Below, in pieces: positions 1 through 12,382 of a DNA stretch of 64,000 nt; within the stretch, counting starts at the first letter, position 1; each line of letters starts with the position of its first letter. The stretch is taken from positions 99,998,065 through 100,062,064 of the forward strand of contig NC_073696.1 of the NCBI RefSeq assembly GCF_029784165.1, read 5' to 3'. Below the pieces are notes generated by a model. It was not told where the DNA came from and made no database searches. It was given only the letters and a program-made list of their open reading frames with translations. A program made the position numbers and the translations under genes. This DNA comes from Wyeomyia smithii (taxonomy: Eukaryota; Arthropoda; Insecta; Diptera; Culicidae).

Positions 1-29
1 AGTCAGGCCATGTCATTATGACGGAATAC

Positions 30-482
30 TTATTTGCTTTGTTGATAACAGAACTGTATTGTTCTACAAGTATCACCTTGATATCTATGATCAGCCCTAA
101 AATCTAATTTTTGTATTGTCTGGTTTCCTAGAAAGTATGAAGGTACCTTACTCACGAAACAAAGAGGAAGAACTGAAATGAAAAGCCAGGGAAATTTTAG
201 AGTTGGATTTTGATTATACATTTTAAAGGCGGACTTTTTGTTTGCAATTGATTCAATATGCTGGAGCCGACGGCTAAGTTGAACTTTTATCCCTATCTTT
301 TGCAGATTGAAGAGTAATAATGGTATATCGATTCGGTCAAACACTTTATTGAAGTCAGTGCAAAGAAAGTAATTCCGTGAGGTGCACGACCCTTTTGGTG
401 CATCTGAACTTTTTAGTGCTTTTAGGACTTCATGTTGAGAGAGTGGATTGACAAATATGTTTTTAGAGACTTCGGGAATCAA
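30..482 (-). pseudogene. Non-LTR retrotransposon reverse transcriptase fragment
   Basis: The minus-strand reading frame contains TDFNKVFDRIDIPLLL, which matches the reverse transcriptase motif around the first catalytic aspartate (F-x-x-A-F-D-x-x-D) of Jockey/CR1-type non-LTR elements. The alanine of that motif is valine here. The recognisable homology covers only about the first 90 residues; after that the frame drifts and no YADD box follows, so this is a decayed scrap with no function. No endonuclease is visible, and the element may continue left of the window. Clade assignment is tentative. Confidence 0.6.
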
Positions 483-523
483 GGCAAAGAAGTCACGGTT
501 GTCATTGGAAAATGAGATATATA

Positions 524-762
524 CAGTCAGTTTTCCGCGGTGTTTGACGAGGTTTTTTCACGTGAATTTTTGATTTGTTGGATTTTGGTTTGTTTTACGA
601 TATCGCGCTAATTCAAAAATATTTACGCGGAAAAACATCAAAGTGTTCATTGAATAAAAGACTAAGTCGAGATTTTTAATTTAACGCGGATTTTCGAATT
701 ACGGTGATTTTTTATAAGATTTTCTATAAGGTACGTATCCCCTGCGAAAAAAAACCTGACTG
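524..762. mobile_element. MITE with TA target duplication (TIR CAGTCAGGTTTTTTTTCGC-like)
   Basis: The ends are imperfect inverted repeats: CAGTCAGTTTTCCGCG at the left and, read inward from the right, CAGTCAGGTTTTTTTTCGC. TA flanks both ends (522-523 and 763-764). The 239-bp body is AT-rich and has no coding potential. TA target and CAG termini are typical of Tc1/mariner-derived MITEs. Confidence 0.65.
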
Positions 763-984
763 TACTTCCTGAAAAAACTTTGCAAGATTTCAGATGATTT
801 TTACCTGCATTTCTATTAAAATGCATTCATAACGGAAAGTTGCTACTTTTCAATTCCGTGTTTGTGTTAAAACAAATTCTGGACATGATTTGCCTGCTTT
901 TTTGATTTTTGATGATGGTAACGTTTTGTTGAACCACACTAACATCCTCTTTTATTCTAAGCCAGGGAATTCTTAAATTATATA

Positions 985-2243
985 GGGTAGAGCGGGGCTA
1001 GTTGGTTACGGGGTAAGTTGGTCAATGAGAATATCTTCGAACCTACGTATCAAAAAAATCGTGTAATATGGGCGATATGTAGCAGATAACCAGAGAAACT
1101 AAATGACAAAATAAAGTGCAGTTTTAATTAGGACGTATAATAAATACAGGTTGGTGTTAAATTGGCCATTAATTCTACTCGGTTTTCAAGTTGAAACTTT
1201 TTGTCTAAACAAAGCTAGCCAAGTTAAAATAAACCTAGTTCAATGCATAATGAAAGTACTTTTTGTTAGTTTTAAGTAGTGTAAAACAAATTTTCGCCAA
1301 AATTTTATTTTCATGTATTTTAAGTAATTTTCATTTTTAATACATGAGGGGCTCGTTGGTCACATACTAGCGGGGCTGGTTGGTCCTATGCACATCATCA
1401 ATGAGTTCAAGTAACCAAGTTTATGCAATTCCAAGAACGTCGCATTTCGTGATGCATACTGAAACCAAACGAAAACAACATGTGCTCTGCTTAGCAAAAC
1501 CGTTTATTTTATTTATTTTAAACGATAAACAATTTGGTAAAAATTATCTTCATTTCGTCGTCATTTTTATGAATATTTTAGTGGACACTATAAATACCGA
1601 GTCACTGATCTGAAATAATTATAACGTACACTAATGCATCGACATATGCCTCCTACTCGACGAAAATTTCATCGAATGCGAGTTTTCAACAACAAAAAAC
1701 TAATGAGACTTTGGTAGTGTTCTTGTGATTGCAGATGTGAATCTAGAATTCGGCTCTGGTTCTCAATTTAATCCGTGTTGTCTTTGATTTTGTGTCCAAC
1801 CAAACCATTAGAGAGATTTCATCATATACGTTTGGTCGAAAGAGTAATACGATTTTTTTCATTCAATTATGAGTTATTTTTCTCATGGTTTGGGATTTCG
1901 GAAAGCGAACGTATAAACAAAAAACCGGAAGAGGTTTGACTTCCGCTGAAACGCTACAGGCTGCCTCAAATGCAGTGAGGAAGGATAACTGAATTGTCCT
2001 TCCGAAATAAAAATGGTCAATTTACCCCACACCCTGACCAACTTACCCCACCTGAGGGGCTAGTTGGACAATTTGACATCAACTCAAAAAACATAAAATA
2101 TCCGTAAAATCGTAAACTATTTTGAGTCGTTCATATTTTTTCTAGAACGCAACATTTTCATGTAATGAGTTTTTGCCATAATATTCCCTACAAAAAGTTA
2201 GAGAAAATTTTAACCAAAAATGACCAACTAGCCCTGCTCTACC
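985..2243. mobile_element. TIR element with TA target duplication and repeated GTTGGTCA-type motifs
   Basis: The left end GGGTAGAGCGGGGCTAGTTG and the right end (inward GGTAGAGCAGGGCTAGTTGG) are inverted repeats flanked by TA at 983-984 and 2244-2245. The motif GGGGCT(A/G/C)GTTGG(T/A)C recurs inside in both orientations, near 1350, 1375, 2035 and 2055. The 77-codon frame at 1380-1613 has no recognisable domain and is not called as a gene. Confidence 0.65.
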
Positions 2244-2935
2244 TACAAAATTTGAAACATTCCAAGTAAAATGTTTCGAATACAATAAGATTCTCGACTT
2301 CCACCACTGTAACAAAACAGAACTCGCATTATGTCTTCATAACTTCATCCAATATATTTAGTCATGATTTCTACTTCAAATGATTACTTGATTGAGAAGC
2401 AAAATCTGATACTTCCGAGCAAAAAAAGCAATTTTTCACTAACGTTTTTCCATTTTAAATAGAATCAAATCCAGTAGATACTACATGTAATGATAGAGAA
2501 AAGGTTACTTAAAGTCAATATGTCAATGTGAGGTGAAGCTTCATTACACTCCTAATTTACTTAAAAACTGTGAAAATTGAACAAAAATAATGTGTTTCAA
2601 AGGTTTTTAATATTTTTTTTTACTGATTTTATTCGAAACATTCAGCATGAAATTTTGAAATAATATTTTGGACACGTTACACTGTACTCCTGATTCGTTT
2701 TTGAATCTGACGGAAGAGCACAAAATTGATCTAAATGAAATATTCTAATTTCTGTAGCTTTTCAATTATAGGAGGTCTGAAGCGAATGAGTTTATAAAAG
2801 GTCGATTGCCTTACCAAATAATAATCAATAATACTACAAGGTATACAGCCCTAGGGGTTGTATGAAATGGTGACGTAGGACTAAATATATAATATATGCT
2901 AAACTAAATATTATTATATGCTGCGCTAAACTGTT

Positions 2936-3475
2936 CATAGGTAACACTACCGTTTATTTTTGATAGTCGTTATTTTAAAACTAACGATGCATGAATACAT
3001 GAAAATTTTACACTAGTAGTAGTTGCGAAAATTCTCATAACTCTTATCTTCAAGCATCTATAGTTCTGAAAAGAACCGTTTCCATAATATTCAGTTAGAA
3101 GTTCGTGCTACAGAACGCTGATAATCGCACCATGAATATTTTGTTAGCCGCGCATAAAATTTGCTCTCCGCTGTGCCCTCCAGTAGCTGTGCCAGCAAAA
3201 TATCCTGCAGCGAACGATGGTAACTGTTGCTGCCGTATGCAAAATAAAGGTGTAACATGTTCCGCAGTGCCTGGAAGTTGACGAGAGCTGCATTCTCGTT
3301 TCTCAATGTCGCGTACCTTTAACAGCTGCACTGCTCTCGCTTATGTGTAACAAACTAAACTGAAGCTGAATTTTCTACACGCAGTCTTTTGTATCGAGTT
3401 CAGAGCAGATTTTTGCAATTAAGGCGTGGCTACGTAGCTTCGAGAAAGAGGAACAAACCAAAACACCTTCAATAC
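2936..3475. repeat. Direct duplication, copy 1 of a ~540-bp unit
   Basis: The unit begins CATAGGTAACACTACCG and recurs 738 bp further on with scattered substitutions and small indels. On the minus strand it has a TATA-like GATACAAAAG, a TCAGT initiator-like motif about 35 bp later, and a short frame with residues such as SLQDILLAQLLE. I do not recognise a gene. It could be a duplicated promoter and first exon of a degraded gene, or a repeat family. Confidence 0.7.
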
Positions 3476-3673
3476 TACTGAGTGATTTTCATAAGCATCA
3501 AAAGAAAGTTTTTGCTTTCCCGATGCGAAAATCACTCTGGTTCTTAGATAAACTAATTTTCGTTGCTAATATGTGTTCGAGTGAACACAAACAAACAATT
3601 AAACCGGAAAATCACTCAATTTAGCAGTGTAAATTCATGAAATGAGGGTTATATCCTGTTCTGATATACTATT

Positions 3674-4215
3674 CATAGGTAACACTACCGTTTATCTTTG
3701 GTGCGTCCTGGTCGTTATTGTAAAAATGATTATTTAGAAATAGATGAACATTTCACACTAGTAGTAGTTGTGAAATTTCTCATAACTCTTATCTTCATCA
3801 TCTTATAGTTCTGAAAAGAACCGATTTCATAATCTTCAGCTCGAAATGTAGCTACAGAATGCTGATGATCACACCACCACCGGTAGCATTGATTATTTTG
3901 TTGGCCGCGTATAAAATTTGCTCTCCGCTGTGCTCTCTAGCCGCTGTGCCAGCAAAATATCCTGCAGCGAACAATGGTAAGTGTTGCTGCCGTGTGCAGA
4001 ATAAAGGTAACATGCTCCGCGGTGCCTGGAAGTTGACTCGTATGCAGCTCTCGTTTCTCAATGTCGCGAATCTTTAACAGCTGCACCGCACTCGCTATTG
4101 TGGAACAAACTAAACTGAAGCTTCCGCACGCAGTCTTTTGTATCGAGTTCAGCGTAGATTTTTACCATTAAGGCGTGGCCACGCAGCTTAGACAAAGACA
4201 AACAAACCAAAACAC
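3674..4215. repeat. Direct duplication, copy 2 of the ~540-bp unit
   Basis: This is the second copy of the unit at 2936-3475 and has the same order of segments. The minus-strand TATA-like sequence (GATACAAAAG) and TCAGT are kept, with about 27 bp between them. The short minus-strand frame is shifted relative to copy 1 by a 2-bp difference near 3995, so the two copies do not encode the same peptide in full. No functional assignment. Confidence 0.7.
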
Positions 4216-7200
4216 TTTGTTGAGTCAAAATATGTAGGCAGTGGAATTTATTTCGTCCATGTTATTGTTATCTGTGCTTGGGAAGCAAGCCAATTACGAG
4301 GGAAATGTATGGGAAAGCTTGACCTTGGAACTTTTCACCTTTTTCCACCATTAAACACTAAAGCAACAATGTTGAACATAATATCAATAAATTGTTACAC
4401 ATTTTATCTATCCACCGACATATAAATGACTAAGATGTATTAAGTCGTTCGCTTGCTATAACCGTTTGAAATCTGACGCAACATTTGCCAGTTTCATTTT
4501 CATTTTCACAAAGTGTAATCTAGTATAGAAAACAAAGACGTAGTCCTACGTCAAAAACACATCCTCCAAACTCAAAACTCTCAATTGCTGTAACTTTTCA
4601 AATGTTGCTAGGAAGTCTAAAAAAGATCAATAAACATGCAATTATTTTATTCAACTGTCGAATGATCCTATCATAAATATTAATGCAGAGAATCATAATA
4701 ATTAATATAAAATATTTAGTATCAAATTCTCTGATACTTATTCAGGTTCATGCTGCTTCTTAGGAAAGGTCAGTAAATTCTCGGTTAGCAAGCGTGTTGA
4801 TGTTTCTCAAGAAAAACCCAAGAAGATACTGGCAGTAAAAATTAACGCGCGGTACGCATTTGACACTGATGCCGATTTGCGGTATCATTAATCATTGGTT
4901 GAAGCATGTGATGAACCGTATCTACTTTGAAAGGATTATACAAGATTTACAAACGACTTATCTGCCGTGATAAGGAAAGCATTTTTGCGACTAGGCGAAT
5001 TCACAGGCTCGATAGGAAATTAAATCAGATAATTTAAAACAATTTGCGTGGAATAAAACATAAATCCTACAAAACACAATAGTTTCATGACCTATTCGAA
5101 AATTTAATTTGATCTAATTATGAAGACGGTTCAATTTTCCATATGATGCATTAAGGTTACATAGTCAAAATTGGTAGGTAGTGCATAATATCTCCGGTCA
5201 GTTTTCCGACAATAGGAATCATATTATTTTAAAGAATATGTTTTTGATCACAACTAAAGAAAAGTTTGTTTACGCATTTGAGCCTTCGTTCATTTGCGGA
5301 CAGTTCGGCCACGTTCTTATGTCACTGACCTCATATTTTGTTACGCCGACTTACAACGAAAATAGCCTGTTTTTGTTGTTAATGTATTTGTTGTTGATCA
5401 GTTCAGTTTGTTCAAGGTGCGCTATTCCTTTTTATCTGATCTGAAACAAAAGGCATAATCTCTAATGTTGATAGGATCAAATCTGGTCAACCAAGCGATA
5501 GCCAGTTATATAATAATTTATACTGAGTTTGAAATTACCGTGAAGGTGCCATATTCTGGTGCGTAAATCTGCGCATTATTTTTTTGCACTTTTTCAGTAC
5601 TATGCGCTATTTAGCGTAAGCTAATATTTCATTTTACCTAAATCATGACCAATACTAACTTTTATTACCAGCTACGATGTTTGTTTAAATCGTTGCACTC
5701 GTTCTAAGAGGAAATGAATAAAACTATTTCCTGCCGTTGTCTTTTCGTTACTACGAACAAATGTGTTTGCGACGTTCATCGTATTGACAATTCAGTTTTT
5801 TTTTTCTTTTATTCGCATGTATTCTTGATATTATTGTGACCACTGACACAGAATCAATAATTCTATTTAAGAAAAATAAAATATTATGCTCATAGTTACA
5901 AAAAATACAATAAAACATAAGTATAACAAAAATTGCGCAGAATTAGGAACTGCGCAGAATTAGGCACGGTAACGGTATGCCTATTGCCTTAAAAATCGTT
6001 TTGGCATGACTTTATGTTGAAAGCGCATACAAGCTATCCCGTATTTCCAATGGTATGAGACCATCTTGTACACATAGGACGTGCTAGACAATTTTGTAAA
6101 TTAGCACCATAACTGACTTCAACAGCTGCTCGCCGATGTTGGCGAAAACGTCAACACGTAGAGACAACCGCCTTTGTATTGTAATGCGAAGTCGCACGAA
6201 TACCCATAGTTTAATGGACTACAAATGAACAGAATTTAACCAAAGAGCGGCCGCGATTATAGGCCCCTAGTTCAAGGTTATGATTACTGTTTTGAGCAAT
6301 AACCATCAGATCAGAACAGTTTACAAGGTCATTATCAATGAAGAGTATCAAACTCATAATTTTCTGATTGCAAGATTTTTTTTTCAAGCAACAACACATT
6401 CAACTGATGGACAAAACTGTCACGGGGGAACAGCGTAACCTTCACAAGCCTATTCAGTGTGTTGTCATGTTTCACTATTTGTCACTGTTTGTGTTTTCGC
6501 ATTAAACTATCTTCGATTCTTTGTACTTCAATAGCGGTGCGAGTGGTGCAGAATTTTTTCAAATTCTGCGAACACGATGACATAATAGTCTACAAATGGT
6601 ATCTGCCCACGGTAGAGCCGAAGGTACTTTCTATTTACCTGCAATTGTGCAACGATGATGAGCTTCTTCACAGCAACAGCAATAATAATCCTTGAACTGT
6701 ATGCCACTATTTTTTTTCTTCAATCACTATTTTGTCGATTTTCTTTGATGGCTTGAAGCAGAGGCCAAACTCATAGCGAACAAGAAAAAACAGATACTTC
6801 TTCCCTGAGGGCCTACGATCAAAATTTTACAGCACCACAGAAACACTGATCTCGTCTCACTTTGCCTGCTTTTCTTGAGGCAGGGTTTTCTTTTCAGTCG
6901 ATCGGTATATTGGCAAAAAAAATTGAAAGGCAGCTTTTCGCGAAACGGGGAAATCCAACGAGAAAAACAATGGCACCGTATTCTTCAGCAGAATAGCACG
7001 TAAAACAACTACTTTTACTTCGATAAACTTTTTATCACAATTTTAATCGAACTGTGCTAACAAAAACGAGAACAATATTCACTTTGAAACCAAAATTTGG
7101 GTAATTTCTCTACGCGAAGAGCACCACTGAACGGAACGCGAACAAGGTTCGCCTTGCGAGTTTACGCGATATATTTTTTTATTCTGTGCACATACAGTCA

Positions 7201-7834
7201 AAGTCAACTGCTAGACGAATCTCCTACACATGCTTCACGTTCGCACGCACTGTGAGCTGAGGTATTTTTGCAGCGCAAAGGTAATAGCCGTATTGTAGTT
7301 ACAGCCACGATGCGTTACAACAGCAGATAAGCAAAACGACACAAGAGTGAGTAGTTGCATGCTTGGCATATAGAAGGGTTTCACGATGTTTTAGATGGAG
7401 GTGAACATTTTTCTTATTCTACTTATCGAAAATTTCATGCATAAAATCAATAAAAACAATTTCAATGCTTGAACAAAATTGGGGCGAATTTCGGAAGCAT
7501 CAACTTTGAATACTTACTCAAAAATTTCTACGGTTGTATAATATTCAATTATATATATTACCGTTTCCACCTTTTAATACATAATAGCAAAAAACAGTGA
7601 CAGTTGCGTTGTTTTGACAAGTTCGATTCACTTCACACGCACACTTACAACTAACCGTCAGTTGCAGAACCACTTTAACGGTGTGTAACGGTGTTATCCC
7701 CGTTATCATCTATTATGTTTTCTTAGTTTTCTGTCATCAAACTCAGGAGGCGTCAGATTTGCAGCATAGCGCCTATTACACTGGAAATAATTCCCTCACA
7801 TGTGAATACCAATAAACGAACCCAATCATTTTAT
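4216..7834. other. Non-coding stretch, no gene recognised
   Basis: The sequence is AT-rich with only short frames. One notable site is the palindrome GACGTAGTCCTACGTC at 4537-4552, which recurs at 32192-32207 and in altered form at 11708. Nothing else is supported. Confidence 0.5.
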
Positions 7835-8139
7835 CACAGACTAACAGACGTAACACTGGAACCTAGCTCAATGGCCACGAAAAACGATTATTTCAAATTC
7901 CCAATCAGATAACAGTCGTCGCGCGAGAACGTCGTCTGGGGCGCTGTCATGCAATCTCATACATATTTTGTAGTTCCCCATTTGACACATGCAGTAACGC
8001 TGGCGCTGATGTCGAAATACATAACGCAGCGCGAACACGACAGCAGATGGTGCTAGTGTTACTAACGTAAAGTACTGGAATCATCCAAACGATGATTTTA
8101 TCGAAAATTTGTTCGACGTGTTATGTCTGTTAGTCTGTT
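7835..8139. mobile_element. 305-bp MITE, CACAGACTAACAGAC family, 7-bp target duplication ATTTTAT
   Basis: This is a full-length member of a family found several times in the window. The left end reads CACAGACTAACAGACGTAAC and the right end is its complement, with the last base mutated. ATTTTAT flanks both sides (7828-7834 and 8140-8146). There is no coding capacity. The CA...TG termini and 7-bp duplication are unlike the TA or TAA MITEs nearby. Confidence 0.85.
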
Positions 8140-8279
8140 ATTTTATCATGGCGACCCATATCTATTTTAATTTAAATCCTCGATATTTTGACGTGTTCTA
8201 GCATTTGACGTGTTTTAGCATTGAAATCTGTGTGTGGAGATTGATTCCGGTATGCGTGACACAGCAAACTGAAGTGTAA

Positions 8280-8531
8280 GACCGTTGTTATACTGGGGCG
8301 ATGCGGTGCGAGCTGCGTCGAAACAGTTCGGGATATATTTTGACGTGCGTTACCCAACAAACAATTTGGTTGTATAATGACAGATTAATTCAGCCGAAAT
8401 CCGCCTAATAGCAGCTCAACAAGCTATACATCAACAAAATTGTTTCCAGGGTAGTTTTCATTGTTGATATTATTCCTCACCGAGCTGTTTCGACGCAGTT
8501 CGCGCCGCATCGCCTCAGTATAATCACGGCC
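8280..8531. mobile_element. 252-bp palindromic MITE with TAA target duplication
   Basis: Long inverted repeats run from GACCGTTGTTATACTGGGGC at the left to the complement of GGCCGTGATTATACTGAGGC at the right. Both contain GATGCGG and GCGTCGAAACAG. TAA flanks both ends (8277-8279, 8532-8534), the PIF/Harbinger-type target. No coding capacity. Confidence 0.8.
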
Positions 8532-9081
8532 TAACACACTTGATTTTGTGCTGTGAATTGAACCGCTTCATCTGTTAGCACGCAGATACAGAGATGTCAG
8601 ATTTGAAAAATGGCTGCAACTGCTCGAAAAACCGGAAAAATCTGCTTGAAATCTGAAAAAAATCGATCCGTGATTCTAAAAAATCTCACTCGCGCTGGTA
8701 AAAAGTTGAAGAGGTTGTTTATAAGACACGACCGCAGAGGTAACGTAGAATACGACAGCCTGTCTTATGTCAATGCCTTTCTTGGAATAGGTTTGGGAAT
8801 ACACTTTTCTGCATTTTACGATAGCGATTTTACAACTGATTGCTCCAACTAGTAAGACTTGCGCGAAAAAATATGTGATTCAGGCTCACTAGCTCAGAAA
8901 TTCCTCAGATAAACTTTGAGGTTAATTGTGTTTGTCAATGCCATTTATTGACAATTGAATATTTTTTCTAGATGGCAAATTTTTTATTTAGTTTTGGATG
9001 ATTTACAGTGATAATTGAATTCTACATGAGGTGATTTATTAGCAATTATGTATATATGAAAATTTCAATCGTTATACTGCT

Positions 9082-9440
9082 AACCAGACACGCTATATAG
9101 CAAGCCACACATGCTATAAACTATATAGCATATATAGCAAGCCACGCACGCTAGCCGCACGTTATATAGCAAGCCACCTACGCTATATAGCAAGCCACAC
9201 AAGCTATTGACATGCACATACACGCTGTAAACATACACACACGCTATACAGCTAGCCACGCACGCTATATAGCAAGCCACGCACTCTAGCCACACGCTCT
9301 ATAGAAAGCCACACACGCTACATAGCAAGCCACGCACGCTAAATAGCAAGCCACACAAGCTATAGACATGCACAGACACGCTAGATATGCACACGCTATA
9401 TAGCAAGCCACACGCGCTATAAGCATGCACACACGCGCTA
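9082..9440. repeat. Minisatellite, ~20-bp unit containing TATAGCAAGCCAC
   Basis: The unit CGCTATATAGCAAGCCACAC is repeated many times with substitutions and with variants such as GCTAGCCACACG and GACATGCACA. The frames that cross it are repeat artefacts. Confidence 0.85.
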
Positions 9441-10448
9441 CAGACATGCATACATGAGCATGAGCATGATTGACCGCCCGCGGTTGCTACTCCGTTATTG
9501 CCAGATCAGCTGTAATTACACAAAGAACCAACAGATGATGTTTGGGACCAACATGCATCCTCAATGTGTAAAAACAGGTGACCTAAATCTTTATATTAGG
9601 CAATACCAGCGCCGGCCGCATCCGAATGCAGGTCAAAGAAGGTGTTTGTATAGGAATATGTTGACGTGATACTCGCTTTATTGGAAGCCGAGAACACCTC
9701 TGCACTTCCACGAGAAATCACTGGGATGTTGGATAAAGGGGAAGGTATACAGCAGGGTTCGTTTTGGTAAACGATGCGCTAATGTCGGGTTCTTCAGAAC
9801 AAGTGCCGCGTCTACAAGTTTATTACATCCGCCACGATATTCATAATGAGATTCGAACTTACTTAGTTTGACAATGTAACACCGCAACAATAAAACGTAC
9901 GCGAGGATACAGGATTTTTGACTAAACCGAGACAACCTCAAATTACCGTATATCTCCTCGTAAGGTGATGCTCTTTATACCTAAAACTATTGCACGTTGT
10001 TGATCCATCTGTAGATAATACGACCGACCTGGAAGGTACCGACGCGGGGGTTAAAATAATATTTATCGACTGAACGAAATCTACTTCGATTTCCGATGTA
10101 ATAATTTAGATGCAACGCGCGAGCAGTCTCCGACTCAACGTTTATGAAGATGAGAAAGATATGATGAAATATCTGGGTTCACTTCGCGAAATCACCACAC
10201 GCCGGAAGTCCATATATCAGCAAAACTCGCCCGGGCTGAATACGCGTTTACACCGAAGCGTTACGAACAACCGCTTTAATCCCCCCGGCCGACACATACG
10301 CGCAGGAACTCGGCGTTTACGTCGATTATCTCTTAACAATGTACGCCTAATACGCCTAATAAATATGAAAATTGGCAATGTTTCATGCATCCAAAGCCTC
10401 AACAATTTAATAAAAGCAAATATACATATAAGCCTGAATATATTTTTA
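9441..10448. other. ~1-kb unique segment between two blocks of the same minisatellite
   Basis: The minisatellite stops near 9440 in GCTACAGACATGCATACA and the same phrase restarts it near 10455. The 1-kb segment in between may therefore be an insertion or a skipped unit. The 123-codon frame at 10110-10481 runs into the repeat and has no recognisable domain. Confidence 0.4.
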
Positions 10449-10545
10449 AACACGCGCTACAGACATGCATACACGCCATAAACATACACACACGCTATAT
10501 AGCAAGCCACTCACGCTAGCCACACACCTTATATATTAGGGACAT
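10449..10545. repeat. Minisatellite, second block of the TATAGCAAGCCAC repeat
   Basis: This block has the same unit as 9082-9440 and resumes after about 1 kb of unrelated sequence. Confidence 0.75.
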
Positions 10546-11769
10546 ACGCTACGATTTGACGCGTCAATTTTCCAAATTGGAGCAGTAACTGACTGACAAA
10601 GACTATCGAACGAATTTTTGCACGCTCGAAAAAAACTTTTTGACCGAAAGATTCATTGAAACAAATTATTTAACTTTGGTGGGATGGTAATTTCAAGTTT
10701 CCGTTACAGATCATTTGTGAGACTTTTTTTAATAAATCTACACCCTTCTGCTTATTTAGAACGCATACTTTTAATATATAGTTGAACCTTGAAACCAGAA
10801 ATTGCTTGGCCTCTAAGCTAATGATCTCAATTTCAAAAGCTGAAGGCTACGTTGCAGACCAAGGAGGAGATACTAATATTAAATAAACGAAAACTTTAAA
10901 AAATAAATTTAACAAAACCTGTATAAACATCACGTAGAGAAAAATGAATTTGTTTAAATATATTCTGCAAGTAAAAATGTTTCCATCCAACATACTGAGT
11001 TTGCTCGATACAGATTTTTAATACATTTTTTGGCCCAAAATACAGATATACAGATATTTTCAAAGAAAAATACAGATATAAATGTGGCGACCCTGATGGT
11101 GGCTTCTCAAATCATCTGGCGGTGCGAGTATCTTTCAGTTTCGAGTTGTATTCACCCAGCGATATCTGAATCGGATTACCGCTGGTGGAGTCCAACTCAG
11201 ATCGAAGGGAAGCCGAGCTGAAAGAGGTAAGAACTGCAGCTAACCACTACCACCGCCGCTGTTGCCCGCTGCTGATCCACTTCGCCTACTGCCATCGGTG
11301 TTGATGTCCGCTGCTGCTGCCTGCTGCTAGTAAACTGATTTGCTTGAGGAGAAACAGTCTTTTATAAAGCCCCAAGGGTGCATTCCCGACTAACTAGGTA
11401 CTCCATTCTGTCGTCCTTTTTAGGGAAAGGCAGCAAGCGACCAATCAAAAGTCGACATTTGCGTTTCGAAAATGTTCAACAATTTTCAATATCACAATAG
11501 TTTGAACAATCAGATTACAATTTTCTGCATTTGGACGGGTGCTTAAATCATTTTCCAATCGATTGCTGCAAAAATGACCGAAATCGGTTGGAAACTGACT
11601 GGGTTTAAAACGTTTGAAATTGAACAATTTTTGTGACGCTCTCGATGTTTTCGGTTTTTAATTTGGATCCCCGTATTCAAATTGGGTCCCTGTAATTGTT
11701 GCCGTAAGACGTATTCTACGTCAAAACTGCACAAATTTTGAGAAAATCATCGCAAATATAAGAAGACTC
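10546..11769. other. Non-coding stretch with a transposon-terminus-like segment
   Basis: At about 11040-11100 tandem ACAGATAT motifs end in ATGTGGCGACCCTG, which resembles the CAGTGATGCCACAT and CAGGGATACCAGAT termini of elements at 13576 and 15117. The segment 11160-11340 is richer in GC and CTG and has a donor-like GAGGTAAGAAC. I could not tie it to a gene. Confidence 0.4.
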
Positions 11770-12114
11770 TGACAAAAATCTCCAAAAACAAAGTCTGCAA
11801 ATGAGCAAAATCGCCCGAAATGACCTATGGTCGAATATCGACCAATTTTTTATTTGAATGAAACTTTGCACACGTATTTGGCTTAGCAAACTGAGCATTT
11901 TTCACAGGTGGAGAGATTTTTTACACCCATGAGTTACATTCTAAAAGGGCGTATGCCTTTTGACATAGGTTTTTTTCGAAGCATTGTAGCCCGAAAACCG
12001 TTGGTTGCATAGAAAAACTGTCTGAGAATGAGTTGTAGGGAATTAAAAATGCACCATAAAAAAATATACACTGTACAAAAAAATTTTTTTTTTTAAAGAA
12101 ACTTGACATTAATA

Positions 12115-12382
12115 CAACAACAAACAACAATATCGCACGCAAGCCTGGGGGGCTTATGCGGTCTCGATCAACTAGAATAGTTGAGAGAATTCGTTATCGA
12201 TATTGTTTTTGGCACATTTTGCATGTGTAGGATAAGTACAACGATACACCGTGCCCCAGTGCTGAGTCGAGAAAGTTTCCAGCTCGAAAAGATCCTCGAC
12301 CTGATCGGGAATCGAAACCGATATCACAACCGTGTGGGAGAGCTAGCCGACCGACATCGCTAACCACAGAACCATGGGGACC
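12115..12382 (-). mobile_element. tRNA-derived SINE, 9-bp target duplication ACATTAATA
   Basis: Read on the minus strand, the insertion has a tRNA-like head with an A-box-like TGGTTAGCGATG and a B-box GGTTTCGATTCCC (plus-strand 12307-12319). These are the internal RNA polymerase III promoter elements. It ends in a TTG-rich tail. ACATTAATA lies on both sides (12106-12114, 12383-12391). The right inverted repeat of the host transposon has the empty site, with the same ATTAATA uninterrupted near 14645, so the insertion is directly visible. The family name is not assigned. Confidence 0.85.

Noticed and set aside
3091..3331. Histone H2A-like coding sequence on the minus strand
   Set aside because: A short GGGV-like resemblance in copy 2 did not extend; no conserved H2A helices could be aligned.
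9082..9440. Possible CRISPR array because of regular short repeats
   Set aside because: The units are contiguous and variable without unique spacers, and the DNA is eukaryotic; it is a minisatellite.
10110..10481. 123-codon frame as a gene
   Set aside because: It runs into the minisatellite, overlaps an antisense frame of similar length, and shows no domain.
12307..12380. tRNA gene
   Set aside because: A and B boxes are present, but no cloverleaf with an anticodon stem can be drawn with confidence, and target duplications show a SINE.
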